A stretch of DNA of 64,000 nt from Streptomyces umbrinus. GTDB lineage: Bacteria; Actinomycetota; Actinomycetes; Streptomycetales; Streptomycetaceae. A program made the position numbers and the translations under genes. The DNA lies in the NCBI RefSeq assembly GCF_030817415.1, contig NZ_JAUSZI010000002.1:9709501-9773500 (forward strand). Direction: 5' to 3'. The notes beneath the pieces are model-generated. The model had not been told where the DNA came from and did no database searches. It saw only the letters and a list, made by a program, of their open reading frames with translations. This document shows, in pieces, positions 14,912 through 23,215 of this stretch (its first letter is position 1; the number at the start of each line of letters is the position of its first letter).

Positions 14912-15388
14912 CTACGCCGCCGCGGGGCCCGTCGCCGTCCATCCCGGGGCCTGCGGGTGGGCCGTCAGGTCGTCGTGCCGGACCGTCTCGCCGCACTCGG
15001 CGCAGGTGACGACCGGGACCAGTTCGTGGCCGCCCGTGTGTCCGGGGCCGCCGACGTGTTCGAGCACCATGGGGCGATCGCCGTCGTTGAGATGGCGGTC
15101 GCCCCACGCCATGAGCGTGAGGAGCACGGGCTCCAGCTCCAGACCGGCCCGCGTCGGCCGGTACTCGAAGCGCGGCGGCTTCTCGCTGTACGCGACCTTC
15201 TCCAGCAGACCTGCGTCCACCAGCCGCTTCAGGCGGCTCGTCAGCACGTCGCGCGGGGCGCCGATGTTGCGGACCAGCTGGTCGAACCGCGTGGCGCCCA
15301 GGGTCACCTCGCGCAGGACGAGCAGGGAGTACTTCTCGCCGACGAGCGCGAGGGTGTCGGCGATCGAGCAGGGGCGGGCGTCCTTCAT
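14912..15388 (-). CDS. HxlR-family regulator with a C-terminal Cys pair
   Basis: 158 residues. The N-terminal winged helix contains ARPCSIADTLALVGEKYSLLVLREVTLG, with the conserved HxlR Cys at residue 7, then RFDQLVRNIGAPRDVLTSRLKRL and the wing YRPTRAGLEL. The C-terminal extension holds CAECGETVRHDD, a CxxC that could bind zinc or sense redox state. ATG at 15388. Divergent from the thiolase, with paired inverted repeats between, so it probably controls that gene. Confidence 0.88.
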   Translation of the reverse strand: MKDARPCSIADTLALVGEKYSLLVLREVTLGATRFDQLVRNIGAPRDVLTSRLKRLVDAGLLEKVAYSEKPPRFEYRPTRAGLELEPVLLTLMAWGDRHLNDGDRPMVLEHVGGPGHTGGHELVPVVTCAECGETVRHDDLTAHPQAPGWTATGPAAA

Positions 15389-15406
15389 ACGATCCAGTCT
15401 ATGGGG

Positions 15407-15429
15407 GTGGGTTGGTTCTTCCAACCCAC
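15407..15429. promoter_or_regulatory. HxlR operator candidate 1
   Basis: GTGGGTTGG-N5-CCAACCCAC, perfect 9-bp arms (15407-15415 and 15421-15429). It shares its GGGTTNG half-site and 5-nt spacer with the repeat 45 bp downstream. Confidence 0.7.
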
Positions 15430-15453
15430 TGGGTTACCGTGGAGTCACATGGT

Positions 15454-15472
15454 GGGTTTGGAAAGCAAACCC
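15454..15472. promoter_or_regulatory. HxlR operator candidate 2
   Basis: GGGTTTG-GAAAG-CAAACCC, perfect 7-bp arms with the same 5-nt spacer as the copy at 15407-15429. It ends 22 bp before the thiolase ATG, where a repressor would block initiation. Confidence 0.7.
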
Positions 15473-15494
15473 TATGACTTCGAGGGGCCGGACC

Positions 15495-16664
15495 ATGCGT
15501 GACGCAGTCATCGTCGAAGCCGTACGCACTCCGATCGGCAAGGGCAGGCCGAACGGCTCGCTTGCCCACGTCCATCCCGTGGAACTCCTCGCCCACACCC
15601 TCCGTACGCTCGTCGAGCGCTCCGGAGTCGATCCCGCGCTGATCGACGACGTGATCGGCGGGACGGTCGACCAGGTCGGCGAGCAGGCCATGAACACCAC
15701 CCGGTACGCGGTCCTCTCGGCGGGCTTCCCCGAGTCGGTGCCCGCGACGACGGTGGACCGCCAGTGCGGTTCCTCCCAGCAGGCGGTGCACTTCGCGGCA
15801 CAGGGCGTGATCTCCGGGGCGTACGACCTGGTCGTGGCCTGTGGCGTGGAGTCCATGAGCCGTGTGCCGATGTGGTCGAACGTGCCGGCGGGCAAGGACC
15901 CCTTCGGGCCCGGAGTCGCCGAGCGGTATCCCGAGGGGCTGATTCCGCAGGGGATCAGTGCCGAGCTGATCGCGGCCAAGTGGTCGATCTCGCGCGAGGA
16001 GATGGACTCCTTCGCGGTGCAGTCGCACCGGAGGGCCGCGGCCGCGTGGGAGAGCGGGCTGTTCGCCGACGAGGTCGCGCCTCTCGACGGTGTGACACGG
16101 GACGAGTGCGTCCGGCCCGGCAGCAGCACGGAGGTCCTGGCCGGTCTGAAGCCCGCCTACTACGACCCGGCCTTCGGCGAGCGCTTCCCGCAGATCGACT
16201 GGAACGTCACCGCGGGCAACGCCAGCCCCGTCAACGACGGCGCGTCCGCCGTGCTCATCACGTCCAGCGAGACCGCGGCCCGGCTCGGCCTTCGGCCCCT
16301 TGCCCGGCTGCACAGCTTCGCCGTCACCGGGTCCGACCCGCTGCTCATGCTCACCGGTGTCGTCCCCGCCACGGAGAAGGTGCTCCGCAGGGCATCGCTC
16401 AGCCTCGACGACATCGACCTCTTCGAGGTCAACGAGGCGTTCTCCAGCGTCGTCCTCGCCTGGCGGCAGGAGACGGGCGCCGACCTCTCCAAGGTCAACG
16501 TCCACGGCGGCGCGATAGCCATCGGCCACCCGCTCGGCGCGAGCGGCACCCGGCTCACGACCACGCTCGTCCACGCGATGCGGGCACGCGGCGCCCGCTA
16601 CGCCCTCCAGACGATGTGCGAGGCGGGAGGCCTGGCGAACGCGATGGTGCTGGAGGGGCTGTAG
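15495..16664 (+). CDS. acetyl-CoA C-acyltransferase (thiolase)
   Basis: 389 residues, normal thiolase length. It cleaves 3-ketoacyl-CoA with CoA (beta-oxidation) or condenses acetyl-CoA. The nucleophilic Cys is in DRQCGSSQQAVH (about residue 90). The active-site His is in HGGAIAIGHPLGASGTR (about 345) and the second Cys in CEAGG (about 375). The ATG at 15495 follows GAGGGG at 15482-15487. It stands alone under divergent HxlR control. Chain-length preference is not visible; degradative use is more likely than biosynthetic. Confidence 0.94.
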   Translation: MRDAVIVEAVRTPIGKGRPNGSLAHVHPVELLAHTLRTLVERSGVDPALIDDVIGGTVDQVGEQAMNTTRYAVLSAGFPESVPATTVDRQCGSSQQAVHFAAQGVISGAYDLVVACGVESMSRVPMWSNVPAGKDPFGPGVAERYPEGLIPQGISAELIAAKWSISREEMDSFAVQSHRRAAAAWESGLFADEVAPLDGVTRDECVRPGSSTEVLAGLKPAYYDPAFGERFPQIDWNVTAGNASPVNDGASAVLITSSETAARLGLRPLARLHSFAVTGSDPLLMLTGVVPATEKVLRRASLSLDDIDLFEVNEAFSSVVLAWRQETGADLSKVNVHGGAIAIGHPLGASGTRLTTTLVHAMRARGARYALQTMCEAGGLANAMVLEGL

Positions 16665-16918
16665 ACGCGGGATGAGGCACGCGGGCCTTCGCGGGACCGC
16701 GGGCCGGGAGTGGTGCGGGCCGGCGCAGCCCGGGATCGGCGACGGGCGACGGCCGCGCGGACACCGGTGCGCGTTCCCCGCCCGGCGAGGGCGCTGCCGG
16801 CCTGATGGTGGTGTGCGTGGCGCTCGGGTGTCGGCCCGGGCGTCCGAGCGGTCGGCGGCCCGGCCCACCGACGGCATCGTGGTCGGAGGGGCCCTCGGGC
16901 AGCCCCGAGGAACCCGAC

Positions 16919-17704
16919 TCAGCGGTCCCGGAAGTGGTGGCGTTTGCGCCAGGCGATGATCGCTCCCGCCAGGGCGGGGAGGGCGATGAAGGCCATGGCG
17001 ATCAGGAAGGCGGGGGACGTCGGGGTCGAGGCGCGGGCGCCGGCGACGACGTACGCGGCGGTGTTGGGGATCGAGCCGAGGCCCGTCGCGAGGAGGAAGG
17101 GGAACCAGCCCATGCGGGAGACGGACGCGCAGTAGTTCGCGGCCCAGAACGGCACTCCGGGGAAGAGCCGCGCCGCCATCATCGAGCGGAATCCGTGGCG
17201 GCTGAGCTGGCCGTCCGCCGCCTTGAGCCAGCGGCCGCGGAGCAGCGGTCGCAGCGCGTCCTGGCCGAGGATCCGGCCGAGCCCGAAGGCGATCCCGGCC
17301 CCCAGCACCGTACCCGCGAGCGAGGCCCCGAGGCCCAGCTGCGAGCCGAACAGGGCGCCCGCCGCCAGATTGAGCAGCGGCCGGGGCACGAACGCGACCG
17401 TGCACAGCCCGTACGCCACGGCGAAGACCACGGACGCGGCCGCACCGTTCAGCTGGGGCGGCCAGCCGTCGGCCAGCAGCTTCTGGGGCTCGAACAGCAG
17501 CACCGTCGCGGCCGCCGACACCAGCAGCGCCACCAGCAGGGAGAGCCGGGACCACGGAGAGAGCAGTGCTCTCGTGCAGCGGGCTGCCAGACCTCTCGGC
17601 GGGGTGGCGAACTCGGTGGTGAACCCGTTGGGGACGAGTTCAGTTGCGGGGACCGGGGGAGTGGCCGTGGCGGTGCCCCCAGAGCGGGTGGTGGCATCGA
17701 GCAT
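16919..17704 (-). CDS. TVP38/TMEM64 (SNARE-associated/DedA-like) membrane protein
   Basis: 261 residues: a hydrophilic N-terminal ~50, then about five or six transmembrane helices. The family block reads FVPRPLLNLAAGALFGSQLGLGASLAGTVLGAGIAF, with the re-entrant Gly-rich loop, followed by FPGVPFWAANYCASVSRMGWFPFLLATGLGSIPNTAAY. Members are thought to be lipid scramblases or flippases. The ATG at 17704 has a TAGTGT -10 six bases upstream, so it may be leaderless. The 254-bp gap before it (16665-16918) shows no gene. Divergent from the AlkD-like gene. Confidence 0.88.
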   Translation of the reverse strand: MLDATTRSGGTATATPPVPATELVPNGFTTEFATPPRGLAARCTRALLSPWSRLSLLVALLVSAAATVLLFEPQKLLADGWPPQLNGAAASVVFAVAYGLCTVAFVPRPLLNLAAGALFGSQLGLGASLAGTVLGAGIAFGLGRILGQDALRPLLRGRWLKAADGQLSRHGFRSMMAARLFPGVPFWAANYCASVSRMGWFPFLLATGLGSIPNTAAYVVAGARASTPTSPAFLIAMAFIALPALAGAIIAWRKRHHFRDR

Positions 17705-17753
17705 CCGGTGACACTAACTGACCAATGTGTGTGATCGCCGTATGGTTCGTCTC

Positions 17754-18488
17754 ATGGGCGTCACAGCTTCCGGAACGTCAGATGGCCACTTGGAGCTGCC
17801 GCGCAGCGCCCTCGCGGACACCGTGCTGGAGCGGCTCACCGCCACCTACGCCGCGGCGGCCGATCCGCGACGGGCCGGCGAGATGCGCGCGTACATGAAG
17901 GACATCGCCCCTTTCCTGGGCCTGACCACGCCCGATCGCCGCGCGCTCTCCCGCACCGTCCTCGACGGAACACCCTGTCCGGACGAGGCCGACTGCACGG
18001 CGGTGGCGCTGCGCTGCTGGCGGCTGCCGGAGCGCGAGTACCAGTACTTCGCCGTCGACTATCTGCGCCGGCATGTGAGGCGTCTCTCGTCCGGCTTCCT
18101 GCCCGTGGCACGTCATCTCGTCTCCACGGTCCCTTGGTGGGACACCGTCGACGCACTCGCCGCCCATGTGACCGGAGGCCTCGTGGCGGCCGACCCGAAG
18201 CTGAAGACCGACATGGACAGGTGGATCGAGGACGACGACCTGTGGGTCGCCCGGACCGCCCTCCTCCACCAGCTCCGCCACAAGGACACCACCGACACCG
18301 AACGCCTCTTCGGGTACTGCGTCCGCCAGTCCGGGCACCCCGACTTCTTCATCCGCAAGGCGATCGGCTGGTGTCTGCGCGAGTACGCCAAGACGGATCC
18401 GCAGGCGGTACGGGACTTCGTCGCCGGCGAGCGGGACCGGCTCTCGCCGCTGTCCGTGCGCGAGGCGCTCAAGAACGTCGGCCCCTGA
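17754..18488 (+). CDS. DNA alkylation repair protein, AlkD-like HEAT-repeat glycosylase
   Basis: 244 residues of HEAT-like alpha repeats. Family landmarks: MRAYMKDIAPFLGL (about 42-55), EREYQYFAVDYLRRH (about 91-105), STVPWWDTVDALA with the Trp-Asp of the active region, and FIRKAIGWCLREYAKTDP (about 200-217). AlkD excises cationic alkyl-purines without base flipping. The ATG at 17754 is chosen because TATGGT (17741-17746) lies 7 nt before it, indicating a leaderless transcript; an ATG at 17742 and a GTG at 17727 are also in frame. The stop lies in a 23-nt tandem repeat array. Confidence 0.9.
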   Translation: MGVTASGTSDGHLELPRSALADTVLERLTATYAAAADPRRAGEMRAYMKDIAPFLGLTTPDRRALSRTVLDGTPCPDEADCTAVALRCWRLPEREYQYFAVDYLRRHVRRLSSGFLPVARHLVSTVPWWDTVDALAAHVTGGLVAADPKLKTDMDRWIEDDDLWVARTALLHQLRHKDTTDTERLFGYCVRQSGHPDFFIRKAIGWCLREYAKTDPQAVRDFVAGERDRLSPLSVREALKNVGP

Positions 18489-18570
18489 CGCACCAGATCG
18501 TCGGCCCGTGACGCACCCGGTCATCGGCCCCTGACGTACCTGGTCGTCGGCACCTGGCACACCAGAACAC
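18479..18570 (+). repeat. four 23-nt tandem repeats spanning a stop codon
   Basis: Units at 18479-18501, 18502-18524, 18525-18547 and 18548-18570 each begin CGGCNCNTGRC and carry CACC/TACC in the middle. The AlkD-like gene's TGA (18486-18488) is inside the first unit, and each copy but the last repeats a TGA. The rest of the 410-bp gap up to tuf contains only the doubtful reading frame listed next and the tuf leader. Confidence 0.85.
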
Positions 18571-18577
18571 CAGCACC

Positions 18578-18877
18578 TCACACACCAGCGGAAACACCCG
18601 ACTCACCGCGTCCCACAGCCGCGAAAAACCATTCGACGCGGCCCTGCACGTCGGCGATGATCTCCTCATGTTCCGGTACGCCTTCCACCTCGCAGCATCC
18701 GCAGTCGCGGATGCGCCGAAGGCTGCCGTCCTGATCACCTTGGCCGCCGCAGACGGCGCCCGAAGCTGACCCTTCCCGGATCGTCCGGCGGACCCCGCAG
18801 GGGGAGGGTCGGCAAGTCCTTGGGGTCCCTGTCCCGGCCGCTCTGACGCCGGGGCCATCACTCAGCTCCGCTGACAC
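18578..18877 (-). CDS. doubtful Cys-containing small reading frame
   Basis: 99 codons on the minus strand. The first half is low-complexity, but the second half looks protein-like: [21 protein letters not shown] then [13 protein letters not shown], with one CGCC cluster. No Shine-Dalgarno, and codon third positions are less G/C-biased than in neighbours. It may be a decayed remnant or chance antisense to the tuf leader. No family recognised. Confidence 0.22.
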   Translation of the reverse strand: MSAELSDGPGVRAAGTGTPRTCRPSPCGVRRTIREGSASGAVCGGQGDQDGSLRRIRDCGCCEVEGVPEHEEIIADVQGRVEWFFAAVGRGESGVSAGV

Positions 18878-18900
18878 CGAAGAGGCTTCGAGGTACTGCC

Positions 18901-20085
18901 ATGCCCAAGACGGCTTACGTGCGCACCAAACCGCATCTGAACATCGGCACCATGGGTCATGTCGACCACGGCAAGACCACCCTGACCGCCGCCATCACCA
19001 AGGTCCTCGCCGAGCGCGGCTCCGGCACGTTCGTTCCCTTCGACCGGATCGACCGCGCGCCGGAGGAGGCCGCCCGCGGCATCACCATCAACATCTCGCA
19101 CGTCGAGTACGAGACCGACACCCGGCACTACGCGCACGTGGACATGCCGGGCCACGCCGACTACGTCAAGAACATGGTCACCGGGGCCGCGCAGCTCGAC
19201 GGGGCGATCCTCGTCGTCTCCGCGCTCGACGGGATCATGCCGCAGACCGCCGAACACGTGCTGCTCGCCCGGCAGGTGGGCGTCGACCACATCGTCGTCG
19301 CCCTCAACAAGGCCGACGCCGTCGACGACGGCGAGGATGCGGTGCTCACCGACCTCGTGGAGCTGGAGGTCCGCGAGCTGCTGACCGCGCACGGCTACGG
19401 GGGCGACTCCGTACCGGTCGTACGGGTCTCCGGACTCAGGGCGCTGGAGGGCGACCCCCGGTGGACCGAGGCGATCGGGGCGCTGCTCGACGCCGTGGAC
19501 ACGTATGTGCCCATGCCCGAGCGGTACTTGGACGCGCCGTTCCTGTTGCCGGTGGAGAACGTGCTCACCATCACCGGCCGGGGCACGGTCGTCACGGGAG
19601 CCGTCGAGCGTGGCACCGTCCGCGTGGGCGACCGTGTCGAAGTGCTCGGCGCCGCCGTGGACACGGTGGTCACCGGGCTGGAGACCTTCGGCAAGCCCAT
19701 GGACGAGGCGCAGGCCGGTGACAACGTGGCGTTGCTGCTGCGCGGTGTGCCCCGTGACGCGGTGCGCCGCGGACACATCGTCGCGGCGCCCGACAGCGTC
19801 GTACCGAGTCGTCGCTTCTCCGCGCAGGTGTACGTCCTGTCGGCGCGCGAGGGCGGTCGTACGACGCCGGTGTCCACCGGCTACCGGCCGCAGTTCTACA
19901 TCCGCACCGCGGACGTGGTCGGCGATGTCGACCTCGGCGAGCGGGCGGTCGCGCGGCCCGGCGACACCGTCACCATGACGGTCGAGCTGGGGCGTGACGT
20001 GCCGCTGGAGCCGGGACTCGGCTTCGCGATCCGTGAGGGCGGCCGCACGGTCGGCGCCGGAACGGTGACCGCGGTCGTCGGCTGA
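18901..20085 (+). CDS. tuf3: divergent elongation factor Tu (tuf3-type paralogue)
   Basis: 394 residues, full-length EF-Tu. The GTPase motifs are intact: GHVDHGKTT (18-26), [13 protein letters not shown] (effector), [15 protein letters not shown] and, in place of SAL, SGL. Domains 2 and 3 follow ([36 protein letters not shown]). It differs from housekeeping EF-Tu at many usually fixed sites: DCPGH is DMPGH, TIGHID is TMGHVD, and the insert after the switch I lead is shortened ([14 protein letters not shown]). This matches the Streptomyces tuf3 class, a stringent-response or antibiotic-linked second EF-Tu, rather than tuf1, which sits with fusA. It is not in a ribosomal operon here. ATG at 18901 with GAGG at 18891-18894. 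Confidence 0.93.
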   Translation: MPKTAYVRTKPHLNIGTMGHVDHGKTTLTAAITKVLAERGSGTFVPFDRIDRAPEEAARGITINISHVEYETDTRHYAHVDMPGHADYVKNMVTGAAQLDGAILVVSALDGIMPQTAEHVLLARQVGVDHIVVALNKADAVDDGEDAVLTDLVELEVRELLTAHGYGGDSVPVVRVSGLRALEGDPRWTEAIGALLDAVDTYVPMPERYLDAPFLLPVENVLTITGRGTVVTGAVERGTVRVGDRVEVLGAAVDTVVTGLETFGKPMDEAQAGDNVALLLRGVPRDAVRRGHIVAAPDSVVPSRRFSAQVYVLSAREGGRTTPVSTGYRPQFYIRTADVVGDVDLGERAVARPGDTVTMTVELGRDVPLEPGLGFAIREGGRTVGAGTVTAVVG

Positions 20086-20100
20086 CTCCGGCGCGGCCGG

Positions 20101-20145
20101 CGTGAGTGCCCGCCTCTCGTTCCGTACGGGAGGCGGGCACTCACG
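20101..20145 (+). terminator. terminator of the EF-Tu gene
   Basis: CGTGAGTGCCCGCCTC (20101-20116) and GAGGCGGGCACTCACG (20130-20145) are perfect 16-bp arms with a 13-nt loop, starting 15 nt after the stop. There is no T-tract, which is usual in Streptomyces. Confidence 0.85.
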
Positions 20146-20199
20146 TGTCCGCGGGTACAGGCGTGTCCGCGGGCACCTTGCGTGTCCGCGGGCACGCGC
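20144..20199 (+). repeat. three 18-19-nt tandem repeats after the EF-Tu terminator
   Basis: CGTGTCCGCGGGYAC occurs at 20144, 20162 and 20181, with short variable tails. The first copy overlaps the last bases of the terminator stem. Confidence 0.8.
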
Positions 20200-20253
20200 G
20201 CGTCACCGAAACGCGGGTGCGCCTGTGCCGGGCCGCGGCCGAGGATGGGGACC

Positions 20254-20814
20254 ATGACGACCCAGCAGCCCCGCCGAAGAGCCGAGATTTTCGCCGCCGC
20301 CGAGGCGGACGACTTTCGCTTCAGCACCTCCGCCACCGCCGACGAACGCACGCTCCTCGTCGACATCCTGGGCGCACAGCGGGCGACACTGGAGATGAAG
20401 TGCGCAGGCCTGACAGGTGAGTTGGCCCGGCGGTCCGTGGAACCCTCCACCCTCTCCCTGCTCGGTCTCGTCCGGCATCTCGCCGACATGGAGCGCCGCT
20501 GGTTCCGGCGGGTGCTGGCCCGGCAGGACGCGCCCGCGCTGTTCTCGTCGGAGGCGTGCCCGGACGGCGACTTCGACGGCGCGTCCGCCGACCCCGCCGT
20601 GATCGCCGAGGCCTGGCGGGCCTGGCGCGCCGAGGTGGCCTTCTCCGACGGCTTCGTCGCCGACGCGCCAGGTCTCGACCTCGCGGGCGAGGACCCCTGG
20701 CGCGGGCCGGTGTCGCTGCGCTGGGTCCTCATCCACATGGTCGAGGAGTACGCCCGCCACAATGGCCACGCCGACCTGCTCCGCGAGCGCATCGACGGGG
20801 CGATCGGCGTGTGA
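20254..20814 (+). CDS. DinB/DUF664 family protein (second copy)
   Basis: 186 residues. It shares with the protein at 2446-2958 the blocks LSLLGLVRHLADMERRWFRRVL and HMVEEYARHNGHADLLRERIDG, including the putative metal-binding His residues. The central region differs (EACPDGDFDGA against DEDRDGEFHL). The ATG at 20254 is preferred; an ATG at 20245 is in frame, and spacing to GAGG at 20241 favours 20254. Function unproven; members are thiol- or metal-dependent transferases. Two paralogues 17 kb apart suggest an old duplication or parallel use. Confidence 0.85.
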   Translation: MTTQQPRRRAEIFAAAEADDFRFSTSATADERTLLVDILGAQRATLEMKCAGLTGELARRSVEPSTLSLLGLVRHLADMERRWFRRVLARQDAPALFSSEACPDGDFDGASADPAVIAEAWRAWRAEVAFSDGFVADAPGLDLAGEDPWRGPVSLRWVLIHMVEEYARHNGHADLLRERIDGAIGV

Positions 20815-20898
20815 GACGAGTGACGCGGGGCGAGCGGCGGCTGGCGGGGATCCTGCCGGGGCCCGGCCCGGCCGTGCCCGTACGGGCACAATGGACCC

Positions 20899-21744
20899 GT
20901 GGACGAGCCGATACCCGTGACGCGAGCCGTGGATCACGGGACCGCCAAGCTGATGCCGGACGTCGACCGGAAGCGGGCGTGGCTCCTGACGGTCGACGGG
21001 GCACCGCAGTCGTACGTGGATCTCGACGCGCCGACGCACCTGGAGTTCGAGTACGCGCGACGGCTCGGGCACGTCCTGGACACCCTCGCGGAACCGGGGC
21101 GCGCGCTGGACGTGCTGCACCTCGGCGGCGGTGCGCTCACCCTTCCCCGGTATCTCGCGGCGACCCGGCCGGGTTCCCGGCAGGACGTGGTCGAGGCCGA
21201 CAGCGGGCTGCTGGACCTCGTCGTCGAGCATCTGCCCGTCCCCGACGACGCGGGCATCACGGTCCATGGCGCCGACGCCCGGGCCTGGATCGAATCCGCG
21301 CCCGCCGACTCCGCCGACGTCCTGATCGCCGACGTCTTCGGCGGTTCACGGGTCCCCGCGCACCTGACCTCGGTGGCGTACGCCCGCGAGGCCGAGCGGG
21401 TCCTGCGCGCCGACGGCGTCTATCTGGCCAACCTCGCCGACGCCACGCCCTTCGCCTTTCTGCGCTCCCAACTTGCCACGTTCTCCACGGTCTTCGACGA
21501 GCTGGCGCTGATCGCCGAGCCGGGCGTGCTGCGCGGCCGCCGCTTCGGCAACGCGGTGCTCGTCGCCTCCCACCGCCCGCTCGACACCCCCGCCCTCACC
21601 CGCCGCACGGCCGCCGACGCCTTCCCGGCCCGGGTCGAGTACGGAGACACACTGCGGGTCTTCGTGGGCGGCGCCAGGCCCGTACGGGACGAGGACGCGG
21701 TGCCGTCCCCCGAGCCACCGGACGGGGCGTTCAGTATCGGCTGA
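20899..21744 (+). CDS. spermidine-synthase-like SAM-dependent protein
   Basis: 281 residues, a class I methyltransferase fold of the polyamine-synthase type. Motif I is LDVLHLGGGALTLPRYLA (about 74-91), the acidic ribose-binding residue is in DVVEADSGLLDLV (about 98), and motif II is ADVLIADVFGGSRVPAHLTS (about 137-156). The YxxMxF-type gatekeepers of true spermidine synthases are not evident, so the substrate may not be putrescine. The GTG at 20899 has CACAAT six bases before it (weak -10, possible leaderless start). Its stop starts a CTGAGGN heptamer triplet. Confidence 0.82.
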   Translation: MDEPIPVTRAVDHGTAKLMPDVDRKRAWLLTVDGAPQSYVDLDAPTHLEFEYARRLGHVLDTLAEPGRALDVLHLGGGALTLPRYLAATRPGSRQDVVEADSGLLDLVVEHLPVPDDAGITVHGADARAWIESAPADSADVLIADVFGGSRVPAHLTSVAYAREAERVLRADGVYLANLADATPFAFLRSQLATFSTVFDELALIAEPGVLRGRRFGNAVLVASHRPLDTPALTRRTAADAFPARVEYGDTLRVFVGGARPVRDEDAVPSPEPPDGAFSIG

Positions 21745-21761
21745 GGGCTGAGGACTGAGGC
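21741..21761 (+). repeat. three tandem CTGAGGN heptamers across a stop codon
   Basis: CTGAGGG, CTGAGGA, CTGAGGC at 21741-21761. The TGA stop (21742-21744) of the upstream gene lies in the first unit. Confidence 0.8.
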
Positions 21762-21790
21762 CGCCCGAGGACGGATCCGATAAGTGCGGC

Positions 21791-21820
21791 GGTTGGGGGT
21801 TGGGGGCTGGGGGTCGGCGG
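21791..21820 (+). other. G-rich tract between convergent genes
   Basis: Three runs of five G (21795-21799, 21802-21806, 21809-21813), flanked by GG pairs and separated by TT/CT. This could form a G-quadruplex on the plus strand near the 3' ends of two convergent genes. Confidence 0.4.
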
Positions 21821-21825
21821 CCGGC

Positions 21826-23118
21826 TCAGGAAAGGCCGTCGGAGTGCGCCGGCTCGCTCCTGGCCGGTACTCCCTGGGCCACTTCCTTCGTACGCCGCGT
21901 CAGATTCCGCACGTCGGGAACGCACAGCACCGCCGCCGTCACCACGACGACCAGGACCGCGCAGCCCCACAGGGACGCGGAACGCCCGAAGGCGGACTCG
22001 GCAGGCCCCGCGAGCGCCGTGGCGAGCGGCACCATGGCGATCGAGCCGAACCAGTCGTACGCCGAGACGCGGGAGAACTTGTCCTCGGGGATCTCCTGGT
22101 GCAGCGCGGTCATCCACGAGACGCCGAAGACCTCTATCGCGGCGCCGGACACGAACATCACCGCGCACAGGGGGCCCACCGGGAACGGTACGGCGAGTGC
22201 GGCCGACGGGAGGGCGAGGGGGAAGACGCAGAGGGTGCCGGCGAAGAGGAGTCTGCGTGGCTTCCAGCGCATCATCAGGAGGGCGCCGCCGACTGTGCCC
22301 GCGCCGAACGCGGCCAGGGCCAGGCCCCATGGTCCCGCGCCGCCGAGGTTGTCCCGGGCGACGAGGGGGCCGTACACCGCCTCGGCGGCGCCGACGACGG
22401 CCACCACGACGGAGAACTGGGCGACGATCGTCCACAGCCAGGGCCTGCCGATGACCTCGCGCCAGCCGTCGCGGAGGTCGGTGAGCATTCCGCCGCCGGG
22501 TGCGCGGGACGGTATGTGACTCACGTCGAGGAAGGCCCGCAGCGAGCCCGCGATCGCGAACGCCAGCGCGTCCACGGCGAGTACCCAGCCGGGGCCGACC
22601 AAGGCGACCATGGCACCGCCCAGCGCGGCCCCGCCGAGGCCTGCGCCGTGCATCGCGAGGCGGAACAGTGCGAAGGCACGGCCGGCCTTGCCGCTGACGG
22701 AGGAGAGCAGCATGCCCTCGGCGGCCGGGCTGAAGAACGCGTGGCCCGTGCCGCCGAGCGCGGTCAGCAGCATCATCTGCCAGAGCCGCGGTTCTCCCGC
22801 GATCACGAGTGCCGCGAAGGCCGCCTGGGAAAGGCAGTTGAGGGTGTTGGCCGCGACCATCACGCGGTGCCGGGGGAGCCGGTCCGCGACCGCGCCGCCG
22901 ATCAGCAGGAAGAGCACCAGCGGGAGGGTGCGGGCCGCCGCCACCAGACCTACGTCCCCGCCGTCGCCGCCCTCGTCCAGGACGGCGAACGCCGCCGCGA
23001 TCAACGCTCCTTGGCTGCCAAGGTTCGTCACCACCGCGGCGGCGGTCAGCAGGGTGTAGTTGCGGCCCGCCCAGGAGGGGCGGCGCAGGCGGGCGGGGGA
23101 GTCGGCGGCAGGTCTCAC
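21826..23118 (-). CDS. MFS transporter, EntS/MFS_3 type
   Basis: 430 residues with 12 predicted transmembrane helices. The MFS loop 2-3 motif appears as GGAVADRLPRHRVMVAANTLN (about 72-92), and the family's FFSPAAEGMLLSSVS follows helix 4. The subfamily exports siderophores or drugs. The GTG at 23118 is chosen (GGAG 13 nt upstream); an in-frame TTG at 23154 would add 12 hydrophilic residues. Substrate unknown; no regulator is adjacent. Confidence 0.88.
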   Translation of the reverse strand: MRPAADSPARLRRPSWAGRNYTLLTAAAVVTNLGSQGALIAAAFAVLDEGGDGGDVGLVAAARTLPLVLFLLIGGAVADRLPRHRVMVAANTLNCLSQAAFAALVIAGEPRLWQMMLLTALGGTGHAFFSPAAEGMLLSSVSGKAGRAFALFRLAMHGAGLGGAALGGAMVALVGPGWVLAVDALAFAIAGSLRAFLDVSHIPSRAPGGGMLTDLRDGWREVIGRPWLWTIVAQFSVVVAVVGAAEAVYGPLVARDNLGGAGPWGLALAAFGAGTVGGALLMMRWKPRRLLFAGTLCVFPLALPSAALAVPFPVGPLCAVMFVSGAAIEVFGVSWMTALHQEIPEDKFSRVSAYDWFGSIAMVPLATALAGPAESAFGRSASLWGCAVLVVVVTAAVLCVPDVRNLTRRTKEVAQGVPARSEPAHSDGLS

Positions 23119-23215
23119 CCGGCGACTGTCTCCGCCGCGGGACCGGCTTGCCAAACGACTTCTCGGCCTCTTCTTCCCGCCTGTTCCGCCCGCGTCGGCT
23201 ACCGCGCGTCGGACG

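Noticed and set aside
15495..16664. An HxlR-linked polyketide starter-unit ketosynthase
   Set aside because: Both Cys and the GHPLGASG motif are those of degradative thiolases, and no PKS partners are present.
21791..21820. A G-quadruplex reported as a confident element
   Set aside because: Only three full G-runs plus GG pairs; fold not certain, so listed only as a G-rich tract.
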